From Mycobacterium sp. D16Q13 (GTDB lineage Bacteria > Actinomycetota > Actinomycetes > Mycobacteriales > Mycobacteriaceae), in the NCBI RefSeq assembly GCF_002013375.1, contig NZ_MAEW01000031.1, forward strand, positions 1 to 32,924: a stretch of 32,924 nt of DNA, given 5' to 3'. Shown here piece by piece: positions 7,814-15,384 of the stretch. Under the pieces are notes generated by a model. It was given only the letters and a program-made list of their open reading frames with translations. It did not search any database and was not told the DNA's origin. How positions within the stretch are numbered: the first letter of the stretch is position 1; the number at the start of each line of letters is the position of its first letter. Both the position numbers and the translations under genes were made by a program.

Positions 7814-7833
7814 GGCAACTTGACGGCAACTTG
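7814..7833 (+). repeat. Left integrase arm-type site pair
   Basis: GGCAACTTG at 7814-7822 and 7825-7833, an 11-bp pitch, 110 bp inside the left att core. The same 9-mer pair with the same pitch is found near the right core. Confidence 0.75.
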
Positions 7834-7882
7834 GCGAACAGACATTCGACTCCAGTCGCCGACCTACCGTAAAGCAGCGGCA

Positions 7883-8128
7883 CTAAGGACCGTAGGTCGT
7901 AGTCCCCGGTGGTGCGGTTCCCTGCGTCATCGCCAGGACCAGGAAGAAGGCGAACGCCGCGATCGCGGCCGCGTACAGGCCCCACGCAAATGGCCTGGTC
8001 TTCGGTGAGATAGCGACTACACCGGCGATGAGTAATACAACAACCGGTGTCAGAAAGTAGAAGTAGACCGAGAACGACAGCAGTGCTGCCCCTGCGAACA
8101 TCCCCGCGATGGTCATGTACTTAGTCAT
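7883..8128 (-). CDS. Small membrane protein, putative immunity protein 2
   Basis: 81 residues, almost entirely hydrophobic, with about three membrane segments (near residues 5-24, 26-42 and 50-68) and a short polar tail. The ATG at 8128 overlaps the stop of the upstream gene (ATGA), so translation is coupled. As the last gene of the WXG cassette it sits where immunity genes sit in polymorphic toxin loci. The immunity role is inferred from position only. Confidence 0.55.
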   Translation of the reverse strand: MTKYMTIAGMFAGAALLSFSVYFYFLTPVVVLLIAGVVAISPKTRPFAWGLYAAAIAAFAFFLVLAMTQGTAPPGTTTYGP

Positions 8129-8400
8129 GAAATACCCATCCATAGAGCGCCAAGGAGGAAGGCCAGGGTGCCGGGGAATGGCGACAATCCGACGCCCCAC
8201 GCCCAGTCGCGAGCGTCGGGTTTGAACCGGAGTACTGCGTACCCGATGGCAGGGAAGATCACGCAGAATGCGGCCATCACGACGTAAAAGCTCGTCCCAC
8301 TGACGTATAGCGGCGAACTTGGGGGGAGTCCGGCGAGCACCCCGAACATGACTGCGGACAGTATCGCCGCGATGAACGAAACGCGTATCTGGCTGTCCAT
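8125..8400 (-). CDS. Small membrane protein, putative immunity protein 1
   Basis: 91 residues with three membrane segments (near residues 8-24, 36-57 and 72-89). It starts 2 nt after the stop of the WXG protein gene and overlaps the next gene by 4 bp. A dedicated small membrane protein directly downstream of a secreted candidate toxin suggests immunity, but no family was recognised. It could equally be an accessory membrane partner for secretion. Confidence 0.55.
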   Translation of the reverse strand: MDSQIRVSFIAAILSAVMFGVLAGLPPSSPLYVSGTSFYVVMAAFCVIFPAIGYAVLRFKPDARDWAWGVGLSPFPGTLAFLLGALWMGIS

Positions 8401-8402
8401 GG

Positions 8403-9788
8403 CTATTGCACCGGGGCTGTTGGTATGTCGGTCAAGGGACCTAGCTTAGTGCCTGGTGACGGCGGAGGAACCACCATTCCGTGTCCGGGCGCGACAGTCC
8501 CAGCCTGGAATGGCGCAAGAAGCGACTGATCGCCGATGTAGGCGGTCGATGGGAGCTGTCTGGCTGGCCCTAGCTCGTTGTAGCCAAGGCTTGGCATGTA
8601 CTGGGCCAGTGAGGTCTGTCCGTGGTAGATCTCGGTTGCGGGGAATCCGGAGATTGTTCCTCCCACGTTGAATTCCGCTCCTCCAGGCTGGATCACCACG
8701 TTCCCTCGCACTTCGTGCAGCGAGACCTCGGCAACAGGCAGCCCGCCAGGCATGAATCCGTCAGCCGAGTTGTATCTGAGATTGATTGTGCCGTCCTTCA
8801 ATTCGTTGACGTACACGTTGGGAACCCCCGGCGCGACCTTCCCGCTATCGGTGACCGATGGGTTTTGGCGGTGGATCACTACACCGTTTTCGTAGTCGAC
8901 CAGCAAGCTCACCCGTGAATGCTCTGGAGAGGCGTTCTTGTCGAATCCGCGGTTGTCTCCGTAGTCCTTCCCGAAGTTCCAGACTTTCTCGCCCGGGATG
9001 AAGGCGTTGATCTGCACCTGTCCCTTGCCGGGGTGTGGCTCAATTTTCGCAACCCGGATGTCTGAGTCGACTCCCTTGTACTTCGGGTCGTAGTTGTGGG
9101 GGTTGAGCATCGCGGCGGTCTGCCAGTCAGCGGGAGTCGCTGGGGCGCGACCGAATACGTGTCGGAATGCGGCCTCTTGGCTCTCTTTGGGCGTCAACGT
9201 TCTGTTGAGCCAACCGAGTTCGTGGGTCAGACCGCCTACGAGTGCACCGCCTCCAGCCAGCGGGTTGAAGTTGGCGGGCAGGGCAGCGACCGCGCGGTCG
9301 ATGAGTTCACCGGCATGTTGGTCGGCGGCCCACCATGCGTTGGCCGCGTCCTTGATCTGCTCAGAGAATCGGGAACAGGCATCGCGGCACTGTTGGGCGC
9401 GTTCCTCACTGGTACCCGCCGGTGGCTCGTAGGTGACCGACAGGTCGTCGTGGACGGTGAATCCGCCGAGCTTCTCGCAGTTTTCGATGAGCTGGCGCAC
9501 GTTTTTCAGGGCGGGCATCACCGATTCAGCCAGCGTGTTGATCGCCGCATTGGCCGTCTTGGTGATGTCGTCGGCCATGTTGATAATGGCCCGCCGGTCC
9601 TCGCCGCCCCGATGCTGTGTGCCCTCGGCGATCTGGCCGTCCCAGCTCTGCCCGCCCGGCTTGGTCAGATACCCCACGTAGTCGTCGGCGGCGGTTTCCA
9701 TCTGGGCGGCGGTCCAGATCCAGTGCCGCGCCATCTCGATCGTGGCCTCTGGCTTGGCGGCCTCGATTTGCTTGCGGGTCGGCGTCAT
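8403..9788 (-). CDS. WXG/type VII secretion-type large protein, candidate polymorphic toxin
   Basis: A 461-residue protein. The N-terminal 190 residues are helical, with a WDG (WxG-like) turn near residue 49 and long amphipathic helices, as in WXG100/LXG-like substrates of type VII secretion. A Gly/Ala-rich hinge follows, then a C-terminal region rich in predicted beta structure containing GDNRGFD, VSLLVDYENGVVIHRQNPSV, YVNELKDGTI and FPATEIYHG, and a Pro-rich tail. That C-terminal pattern resembles, from memory, uncharacterised mycobacterial WXG-associated proteins such as Rv3899c. No known toxin active site is evident. The gene follows an EspC-like gene and precedes two small membrane proteins. 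Confidence 0.65.
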   Translation of the reverse strand: MTPTRKQIEAAKPEATIEMARHWIWTAAQMETAADDYVGYLTKPGGQSWDGQIAEGTQHRGGEDRRAIINMADDITKTANAAINTLAESVMPALKNVRQLIENCEKLGGFTVHDDLSVTYEPPAGTSEERAQQCRDACSRFSEQIKDAANAWWAADQHAGELIDRAVAALPANFNPLAGGGALVGGLTHELGWLNRTLTPKESQEAAFRHVFGRAPATPADWQTAAMLNPHNYDPKYKGVDSDIRVAKIEPHPGKGQVQINAFIPGEKVWNFGKDYGDNRGFDKNASPEHSRVSLLVDYENGVVIHRQNPSVTDSGKVAPGVPNVYVNELKDGTINLRYNSADGFMPGGLPVAEVSLHEVRGNVVIQPGGAEFNVGGTISGFPATEIYHGQTSLAQYMPSLGYNELGPARQLPSTAYIGDQSLLAPFQAGTVAPGHGMVVPPPSPGTKLGPLTDIPTAPVQ

Positions 9789-9795
9789 CGCCGGG

Positions 9796-10134
9796 CTAGG
9801 CCTTAGAGGGCGGTGGCCGCAACAGGGTGGGCGTCGAGGTCGCTACGGATTGCAGGCCCTGCTCATCGAGCACCTGCAGCACCCGCACCCCTTTGGCGGC
9901 GGTGTCGGAGACCTCGGTCATGCGATTACCGATCACACCCAAGATCTTGGGCAGCGCCTCGGTGGTCATGCGCTGCGCGGCTAGGAACGACGGCGACTGT
10001 CCATCGGCGCTGACGTTGGCACGTGCCAGCACACCGGCACTGTCATGGTCAGTTACCAGCTGCTGGACGACCGTCTTGACTTGCGGTGATAGGCGCGAAA
10101 AGGCATCGAAGTCGATCTTGATCTGATCAGTCAC
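9796..10134 (-). CDS. EspC-like/WXG100-like type VII secretion partner
   Basis: 112 residues from the GTG at 10134, which gives VTDQIKIDFDAF at the N-terminus. It is an all-helical small protein with a short central break, the size and texture of the EspC/DUF2580 type (ESX-1-associated) or a WXG100 partner. It lies 7 nt upstream of the large WXG protein. Such partners form heterodimers with the large substrate and guide it to the ESX machinery. The classic YxxxD/E signal is not evident. The upstream extension of the frame is not protein-like. Confidence 0.6.
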   Translation of the reverse strand: MTDQIKIDFDAFSRLSPQVKTVVQQLVTDHDSAGVLARANVSADGQSPSFLAAQRMTTEALPKILGVIGNRMTEVSDTAAKGVRVLQVLDEQGLQSVATSTPTLLRPPPSKA

Positions 10135-10225
10135 GCCCCGCCCCCGATTCGGCAAACACCCCAGTGGTGCACAGCACACTACAGGCTTAGTGGCTGGTAC
10201 GGGCAACGACCACCAGCTGAGTTAG

Positions 10226-10447
10226 TCAATCAAGCGGATCGGACAGCCCCGGTGGGTAGTCGCTCGGGCCATCGGTTACCCGCTGCCGGAGCATCCAGGC
10301 GAGGTTGGCTTGTGCCGCAGCTGCCAAGGCCTCGGCGCACTCGTCGGGGTCCTCACCGCGCTCTTGTGCCCGTCGGCGGGCACCGGACTCGGCGACCAGC
10401 GCCTCTACCAGCGGGCGGCGACGACGGGTGATCTTCATGCGGGCCAT
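10226..10447 (-). CDS. Small basic hypothetical protein after terminase
   Basis: 73 residues from the ATG at 10447 (MARMKITRRRRP). Basic at the start, then an Ala-rich helix and a Pro/acidic tail. Its start lies in the last codons of terL, so it is probably coupled to it. No family recognised. As the last gene of the packaging cluster it could be a small DNA-binding or head-completion factor, but that is a guess. Confidence 0.5.
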   Translation of the reverse strand: MARMKITRRRRPLVEALVAESGARRRAQERGEDPDECAEALAAAAQANLAWMLRQRVTDGPSDYPPGLSDPLD

Positions 10448-10451
10448 CGCG

Positions 10452-11951
10452 TTACCCGATCTTCCGGCTGACGTAGGACGCCAGCGACGTTGGGTTGCCG
10501 AGGGGCACACCAAAGACCATGCCGCCGCCTGCGGCGTGGATCAGGACATCATGCGCGATGACGAGGGCGGCCACTCGGTCGGGCTGGTGTTGTCCGGCTT
10601 GCCATCCCACGGCCTGTTGTTCCCACTCGGGGTGGTGTCCGGCTAGGCGGCATGTTCCGACCTCCAGGGCTTGCAGCAGTGACGCCGCGCGAGCCATCGC
10701 GTCGCCCTTGCCCCGGCCAGATCCCTTGGGCGGCCAAGCCGTCACCGAGATGCGCCGGTCGGGCTTGGCGCGGGTCAGGGCCTCCTTGACCACACGCACA
10801 TAAGTTGTCCCCGCTGCGAAGGCCTCCACGCTGATCTCCGATGCACCCACGTCGATGGCCAGACGCACCGCGCGGGTGGCCCATTCATCGGAGGTCATCC
10901 GGCCGGACACGTCGGCAATCAGTGCCGTGGTGCCGTCGCCGGACAACGAGGCCGCGACGATGCCCGTCTCATCCCCCTGACCCGAGTCGGCGGGATCGAC
11001 GCCGACGACGGTCTTGATCACGCCCGCAGGGGCCACCGGCAGACGCCAGGTGTCCAACCAAGCGCTTTTGACCAGCCCGCCTTCGGGGGTGCTCGGCACA
11101 CCGAGATACATCGCAGCCCAGACACGTTCACCGACACCGCGCCGGATCTCTGCGAACTGCTCGGCGGTGCGACCAATAGCCGAAACCATCGCCACCCCGG
11201 TGCGTTCCCGGTTCAGGGCATCCTTGATACCGGCGGTGCTGATGGCCGGAATGTTGATATGACGCCACCGGCTGCCTGGTTCGGCCAGCAGCTCGCCCGC
11301 TAAGTCGAGTTCATGCCACCTGGTGAGGACCACCACGCAGCTGCCACCGGGCATAAGCCGGGTGAGTAACGACCCACGAAATTCGTTGATCAAGCGACGC
11401 CGGTACGCCGGTGAATCGGCTTCCTGTGCACCCTTGATCGGATCGTCTATTACGAGCACGTCGGAGCCGAAGCCTGTGCTTGCCGACAGGATTCCACCAG
11501 CAAGCATGCCGCCGCGATGACCCTCGACGCGCCAACGTCCGACGGCTTTCTTGTCGGCGGCCAGTGAGATCCCGACCAGCTCGGTGTTCTCGGAGATCAG
11601 CCGTCGCGCCGCTGCCGAGTGTTCCTCGGCCAGATCATCGGCGTAGCTCTTGATCATGACCTCGGAGTCGGGGTTGTGCATCAGCGCCCATACCGGCAGT
11701 ACTTGGCTGGTCAGAACTGATTTCCCGGTGCGCGGTGGACACGTCAGGATCACCCGCGCATCCTGCTGCTCCACCGCCGCCGCCAGCTCGTCGCTGATCA
11801 GCTGAATCGTCGGTGTAATCCGATAACCCGGTATCAACCGGGTCGCCAGTTCGGCCGGCGATCGCGGGCGTCGGCGGGATCGCACAGCCGCAAGGGATCT
11901 CGCGGCGGTCAGCGTGCTGATCGGGGGCACTGCGGTGGTCATCGCGGTCAT
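10452..11951 (-). CDS. terL: Terminase large subunit
   Basis: A 499-residue phage-type DNA packaging motor. The ATPase domain has Walker A CPPRTGKS (residues 71-78), Walker B SDVLVIDD (163-170) and a coupling motif VVVLTRWH (207-214). The C-terminal RNase H-like nuclease has VGVDPADSGQGDETG (acidic D320) and a second acidic site near E377 (SVEAFAAG). All landmarks are present, so it should be functional. I chose the ATG at 11951 because it overlaps the upstream stop (ATGA). The longer open frame to 12335 only shadows the upstream gene. It would cut and pump DNA into capsids, using its own TerS. Confidence 0.92.
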   Translation of the reverse strand: MTAMTTAVPPISTLTAARSLAAVRSRRRPRSPAELATRLIPGYRITPTIQLISDELAAAVEQQDARVILTCPPRTGKSVLTSQVLPVWALMHNPDSEVMIKSYADDLAEEHSAAARRLISENTELVGISLAADKKAVGRWRVEGHRGGMLAGGILSASTGFGSDVLVIDDPIKGAQEADSPAYRRRLINEFRGSLLTRLMPGGSCVVVLTRWHELDLAGELLAEPGSRWRHINIPAISTAGIKDALNRERTGVAMVSAIGRTAEQFAEIRRGVGERVWAAMYLGVPSTPEGGLVKSAWLDTWRLPVAPAGVIKTVVGVDPADSGQGDETGIVAASLSGDGTTALIADVSGRMTSDEWATRAVRLAIDVGASEISVEAFAAGTTYVRVVKEALTRAKPDRRISVTAWPPKGSGRGKGDAMARAASLLQALEVGTCRLAGHHPEWEQQAVGWQAGQHQPDRVAALVIAHDVLIHAAGGGMVFGVPLGNPTSLASYVSRKIG

Positions 11952-12256
11952 GCCATCGAGAAGTCGCGGCACCGAGGGAGGGGCCAACCCCGCTGGGCGG
12001 CCCGGTCGCGCTGGGCTGCAGCGATTTCGAGATCCCAACCGGATGCGCGTCGAACGTAGTTGCGGCCTCGAACCCTGACGACGGTGACTTTGAATGACTC
12101 GTGCAGACGGTCCAGCGCCGCTGATTGTGCCCAGAAAGTTCCGGGGATCTGCGGACGGATGTCGCGCCAGGCCATGAGGGTGCCGTCGGCGGGCAGCACC
12201 GCCAGGATGGCCTGCTCGATATCGGTCTGGGTCGGAATCGGGGTCTGAACGGTCAT
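11948..12256 (-). CDS. Small winged-helix-like protein upstream of terL
   Basis: 102 residues from the ATG at 12256, which has a strong ribosome-binding site (GAGGAG, 6-7 nt away). The order of an N-terminal helix pair (DIEQAILAVL), a second helix (SAALDRLHESF) and a beta hairpin (VTVVRVRGRNYVRR) suggests a winged-helix DNA-binding fold. It is coupled to terL by a 4-bp overlap, so a packaging or DNA-recognition role is plausible. No family name can be given. Confidence 0.55.
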   Translation of the reverse strand: MTVQTPIPTQTDIEQAILAVLPADGTLMAWRDIRPQIPGTFWAQSAALDRLHESFKVTVVRVRGRNYVRRASGWDLEIAAAQRDRAAQRGWPLPRCRDFSMA

Positions 12257-12314
12257 GGTGTGCTCCTCGGGTGTCGGGTGTGTCGTTGGGATCGAACGGT
12301 TTTGGATGGCACCG

Positions 12315-12336
12315 TGTGGCCCCGAGGCAGGCCACA
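12315..12336 (-). promoter_or_regulatory. Hairpin between HExxH gene and small winged-helix gene
   Basis: TGTGGCC and GGCCACA form a 7-bp stem with an 8-nt loop. It is preceded on the transcript by a GGT/ACC-type simple repeat at about 12339-12359. There is no U-tract, so it is more likely an RNA-processing or attenuation element than an intrinsic terminator. Confidence 0.3.
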
Positions 12337-12360
12337 TGACGGTGGTGGTGGTGGTGGGGG

Positions 12361-12963
12361 TTAGAAGCGGGTCAGGCGCTCAACACCGCTGATCGAGAAG
12401 CTGCCGGGGGCCGATCCAGAACGGATGCTCGCAAGGCCGAAAGCGGAGGTGTCCCTGTCCAGGCCAAGTGCCGCCAAAACGTCCAGGTGGTCGATCTCGA
12501 CCTTCTGAAACATCCGAGCCGCCAAGCTCAAAACGCTTGGCCAGCACCTCTCCAACAGCCTGTCTTCCGCCGCGTGATCGACCGCCGCCCAACCACCCGA
12601 GGCCGCGTAGGCATGCAGCATCTGGTCGTGATCGCACGAGCCGCCGTCGGCCAGGACCGCACCGACCTGACCGGGGCTCGGACGGCCACCGGCCAACCAT
12701 CGAGCCTGTGCCCACGGACCGGCGTGTGCAACTGGCGGGATGCTGTCTCGGTCGAAGGCGCGGCGAAACCGAGTCGTGCCATGGGTGGGCGTGACTCGGC
12801 CGGAGTAGACCGCCGCCCGGTCAATCTCACCACCCAAAAGCAACCCCCGGATCGCATGTGCGCTTTCGTGAGTGGCCAGGTCGAAAACCTCCAGCTCCTG
12901 GGGCTTCATCTTGGCTGAGAAGTCAGCTCGGGTGACCAGTCGCGGTGTCGCGGTTGTCGTCAT
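12361..12963 (-). CDS. HExxH putative metalloprotease
   Basis: A 200-residue protein with the zinc-protease signature HESAH at residues 32-36 in the context DLATHESAHAIRG, the arrangement of M41-like or related gluzincin proteins. A second His/Asp-rich stretch (SCDHDQMLHAYAASGG) may supply the third ligand. It lacks an AAA domain and membrane segment, so it is not FtsH. It lies between the capsid-like gene and terL, where phages usually keep a prohead protease of a different (serine) family. MTTT at 12963 is chosen because other genes of this element also begin MTTT/MSTT; an alternative ATG is at 12975. Confidence 0.6.
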   Translation of the reverse strand: MTTTATPRLVTRADFSAKMKPQELEVFDLATHESAHAIRGLLLGGEIDRAAVYSGRVTPTHGTTRFRRAFDRDSIPPVAHAGPWAQARWLAGGRPSPGQVGAVLADGGSCDHDQMLHAYAASGGWAAVDHAAEDRLLERCWPSVLSLAARMFQKVEIDHLDVLAALGLDRDTSAFGLASIRSGSAPGSFSISGVERLTRF

Positions 12964-12998
12964 ATCGGATTCCATTCTGTGAGTGAGGGTCTCTCGAT

Positions 12999-13056
12999 GG
13001 TGACGCCGAGATCGATGACCGGTCCGCAACCAGCCGCCACCGATCCCGGCGTCACC
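12999..13056 (-). promoter_or_regulatory. Long inverted repeat between 42-aa ORF and HExxH gene
   Basis: The arms 12999-13013 and 13042-13056 (15 bp each, 14 complementary) can form a stable hairpin just after the stop at 13061 and before the HExxH start. No U-run follows. It may reduce read-through or protect the upstream capsid mRNA. Confidence 0.5.
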
Positions 13057-13060
13057 GTTA

Positions 13061-13189
13061 TCAAGGAGACGCCGGATTGGTTCGGTTGCTCGCTGCGATG
13101 TACGGCGAGCGTGGCGGGGTCGGGGGCTGGGTCACCGCCGCCCCCTCGATGCCTTGAGGCGTCGGGTTCCCATCTCTTGCGGTTGCCAT
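13061..13189 (-). CDS. 42-aa Pro-rich small protein
   Basis: A short ORF starting 15 nt after the capsid-like gene's stop, with an excellent ribosome-binding site (AGGAG, about 5 nt before the ATG). The product is polar and Pro/Thr/Ala-rich with no predicted fold. The strong site and tight spacing argue for real translation. A decoration, scaffold or regulatory peptide is conceivable, but nothing in the sequence decides this. Confidence 0.45.
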   Translation of the reverse strand: MATARDGNPTPQGIEGAAVTQPPTPPRSPYIAASNRTNPASP

Positions 13190-13204
13190 GTCGTCTCCTG
13201 TTCT

Positions 13205-14002
13205 CTACGAGGTGATCTCGATGGATGCCACTGCCGACTCATAGCCGACGACCAACGACCGTTCAGCGATAGCGACATACCGGTTGGTCTCGGTCTTGAT
13301 CGCATCGAGCAGTCTGGGTGCGTCGCGCCAGCCGTACGTCTGGCTGGTGGCCACCAGCGTATTGCCGAGTCCCTCGACATATCCGCCGCCGAACACATAC
13401 TGATGACCGAGAGGGCTGGTCAGCTTGGCACCGTTCCAGCGAATCAGCTGTGACTGTGCCGCCACCGCTGCCCACTGCGCACCGAGGTGGATCAGGCCCA
13501 GGACACCATCCTTGGCGAGTTCAGCCTCCAGCTGCCCGATGGCCCACCCGAAACTGGCGGTATTGGTCAGGTTCGGTGAATCGGCCAGCAGCCGCGCCGA
13601 CAGCTCGCGCTCGGTGGCGACCTGCTCGCGCATTTTCAGATTCTGGAGTGCGCGCGCCTTGACCTCTGCCCGGCTCGGGGCGGTCAGGTCGCACTCGTCG
13701 TACGACCACACGGTGATCGGGTCGAACGTCGCCGGGTTGACCGGGCGCGCACCATCTTTGAAGTCATCGCCGGTCAGGTCATCGGGACTGACGCACCACC
13801 CGGCATCCCAGACGCCGAACGCATCGTCGCCTCCGAAGTTGTGTACACGGATGTCCACGCCGCTAATCAGGAACCGCGACGGGCCGTCGTCTTCCTGCCA
13901 CTTGGTTGCAGCCCACAGCCCTTGCGGGGAAGGGTTTTCCGGCGGTGCCTCGAACTGCACCGGCAGCGCGCCGGTATGGACGGTCAGTTCACCGAGTGTC
14001 AC
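13205..14002 (-). CDS. Capsid-like structural protein
   Basis: 265 residues from the GTG at 14002, which overlaps the preceding stop (GTGA). The second half reads like an HK97-fold head protein: a helix (IGQLEAELAKDG), a loop (LIHLGAQWAAVAA), then LTSPLGHQYVFGGGYVEGLG and a terminal beta stretch (NRYVAIAERSLVVGYESAVASIEI). I recall similar proteins in head-gene regions of actinobacteriophages. Its position between head-region proteins and terL agrees. It lacks a fused protease or scaffold and is short for a major capsid protein, so minor structural protein or encapsulin-like are alternatives. The call rests on pattern and context. Confidence 0.55.
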   Translation of the reverse strand: MTLGELTVHTGALPVQFEAPPENPSPQGLWAATKWQEDDGPSRFLISGVDIRVHNFGGDDAFGVWDAGWCVSPDDLTGDDFKDGARPVNPATFDPITVWSYDECDLTAPSRAEVKARALQNLKMREQVATERELSARLLADSPNLTNTASFGWAIGQLEAELAKDGVLGLIHLGAQWAAVAAQSQLIRWNGAKLTSPLGHQYVFGGGYVEGLGNTLVATSQTYGWRDAPRLLDAIKTETNRYVAIAERSLVVGYESAVASIEITS

Positions 14003-14700
14003 GTCCCCACCCCAAGCCTGGCCAACGCGCGCTCGGCGCGTTCGGCGTCCTGGCGCGCACGCTGCGCTGCGTTGTGCTCGGCCATCGACGGAAGGGCCTG
14101 GCGTTGGGCAATCCGGGGAATGTGGCGTTCGAGGGCCAGCACCGCCAAATCGAGCGCGCGCAGGGCACACTCAAGACGTTCGCTGGCCGACGGGCCGCCT
14201 TTGAGGCCCTTGTGATCAGGTGGCAGTGCACGACCGAGCACTGCAGCCAAATCCCCCCCATATGTCGAGGTCCAGGCGGTGAGGGCATGTACCCACGACC
14301 CGGAAACGATCTGCTCATCGGTGATCTCGGGAAGGCGCGGCCGAACCGTCAGATCGGCAACCAGCCGACGAGTGACGCCCGGATCGGTGGCCCTGGACTC
14401 GGACAAGAGACGCACCACCCGGTCCATGACTTCATGCGTCGCATCGAGCACGTCTTCCACGCCGCGACGGGCCGCACGTGGATCTCGCAACCTGGAGACC
14501 TCCTGTGCCGCACGGGCACAGACCGCTTCGATCTCAGCGGGCAGACTGAATGTGCCAGTTAGATGGATCGGCAACCGCTTCCGGCGACGGATCGTTAGCT
14601 CGCCCTGATCGGGAGAGGCTTCCGGAGCCGGGGCACCCGATGGTGCCAGCGGACTCGCAGGCGGTGGGAGGCCGCGCATGTATCGACGCTTCATGATCAC
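13999..14700 (-). CDS. Helical head-region protein
   Basis: 233 residues from the GTG at 14700, which overlaps the upstream stop (GTGA). It has a basic, Pro-rich N-terminus, then a mostly helical body, ending in a strongly charged coiled-coil-like helix (HNAAQRARQDAERAERAL). It is immediately upstream of, and coupled to, the capsid-like gene. Helical proteins in this position are often scaffolding or portal-adaptor proteins. No portal signature is seen and it is too small for a typical portal. Confidence 0.55.
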   Translation of the reverse strand: MIMKRRYMRGLPPPASPLAPSGAPAPEASPDQGELTIRRRKRLPIHLTGTFSLPAEIEAVCARAAQEVSRLRDPRAARRGVEDVLDATHEVMDRVVRLLSESRATDPGVTRRLVADLTVRPRLPEITDEQIVSGSWVHALTAWTSTYGGDLAAVLGRALPPDHKGLKGGPSASERLECALRALDLAVLALERHIPRIAQRQALPSMAEHNAAQRARQDAERAERALARLGVGT

Positions 14701-15014
14701 CGCGCCCCCTGTCGCAGGGCATTGTGTGGGCGATCCACGCCCGGTGGGGTCAGTGAATCGACCTCGGCATCGATGGCCTTATGTGCTCCCTGTCGCAGGG
14801 TGGCAACCAAGCGATCCACACCCGGCGCGCTCAGGGAATTGACCTCGCGCTCAAGGACCTTTCGAGCGCGGTGAAAGGCAAGTCCCTGATGACATGCGAT
14901 CACCTGGGAGTCGGTGTCCGGCGCTCCACGCAGTTTGAGATTTCCGAGCAGGGCACGCCAGGAAGCGTCCGATCGGGAAGCCGGATCAACGGCAACGGCA
15001 GTTGTTGTGCTCAT
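14697..15014 (-). CDS. Small protein with internal 27-residue duplication
   Basis: 105 residues from the ATG at 15014 (MSTTTAVAV). Its C-terminal half consists of two imperfect 27-residue copies with the shared core EVxSLxxPGVDR...LRQGA. A TACTCT hexamer ends 6 nt before the ATG and there is no Shine-Dalgarno, so the mRNA is probably leaderless and this is the first gene of the head operon. It is coupled to the next gene. The frame is open upstream to 15260, but that part is not protein-like. Function unknown. Confidence 0.5.
   Translation of the reverse strand: MSTTTAVAVDPASRSDASWRALLGNLKLRGAPDTDSQVIACHQGLAFHRARKVLEREVNSLSAPGVDRLVATLRQGAHKAIDAEVDSLTPPGVDRPHNALRQGAR
14707..14868 (-). repeat. 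Two imperfect 81-bp tandem repeats within a CDS
   Basis: Copies 14707-14787 and 14788-14868 both start with CCCTGTCGCAGGG on the plus strand and share GCGATCCACxCCCGG and GACCTCG blocks. The 81-bp unit is 27 codons, so the reading frame is kept. Confidence 0.7.
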
Positions 15015-15090
15015 GCCCGAAGAGTACGGCGCGTGAGTGCAGAAGCACAGAAGCGGCGACGCCGAATCGGTTGTTGGACAAGGTAATAAC

Positions 15091-15103
15091 GCGGCATTGT
15101 CCG
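15091..15103 (-). promoter_or_regulatory. GCGGCATTGTC motif, copy 1
   Basis: GCGGCATTGTCCG on the plus strand, 77 bp upstream of the first head-operon gene. The same 13-mer occurs at 16575. Confidence 0.45.
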
Positions 15104-15141
15104 ACAGGGATTTGCCAACGACGAGGGACATTGAAAGCACA

Positions 15142-15151
15142 GCGGCATTGT
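15142..15151 (-). promoter_or_regulatory. GCGGCATTGT motif, copy 2 (partial)
   Basis: Ten of the thirteen motif bases, 51 bp upstream of copy 1 in the same orientation. Confidence 0.35.
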
Positions 15152-15384
15152 GATCACCGCCTAGTGGCGACAGCGGACACTCTCGAAAATCATCGGCCGC
15201 TTCGGCGTGTCGCGGGCGCGCTATACCAACCTCTCGAACGACCACTAGATCGTCTATCAAGTGGTCGCAGGGTCAGACATGGCTAACGAAATATCTTCTG
15301 ATCAGCGATAATAACGGATACCACTCCCCCACGACTGGCGAAGAATGGTGTCCATGTTGCCAAGAAGATGCCAACGAGCAGTGG

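Larger units (their letters stand above)
15015..15384 (-). promoter_or_regulatory. Regulatory gap upstream of head operon
   Basis: About 370 bp without a credible gene. It contains a TACTCT -10 (15021-15026, minus strand) for a leaderless start at 15014, two copies of the GCGGCATTGT motif (15091 and 15142), GGACAA/TTGTCC arms (15076-15081, 15097-15102) and a GACCACT/AGTGGTC inverted repeat (15240-15246, 15260-15266). It looks like a controlled late promoter region. Confidence 0.45.

Noticed and set aside
9096..9806. A 236-codon plus-strand frame opposite the WXG protein
   Set aside because: Shadow frame; the minus-strand gene has coherent structure, start and neighbours.
12339..12359. GGT-type simple repeat resembling a short tandem array
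   Set aside because: Only a few triplets; no CRISPR-like spacers exist here or elsewhere in the window.
15015..15260. N-terminal extension of the 105-aa protein to a TTG at 15260
   Set aside because: The added residues look non-coding and cover the promoter and motif copies; a leaderless start at 15014 fits better.
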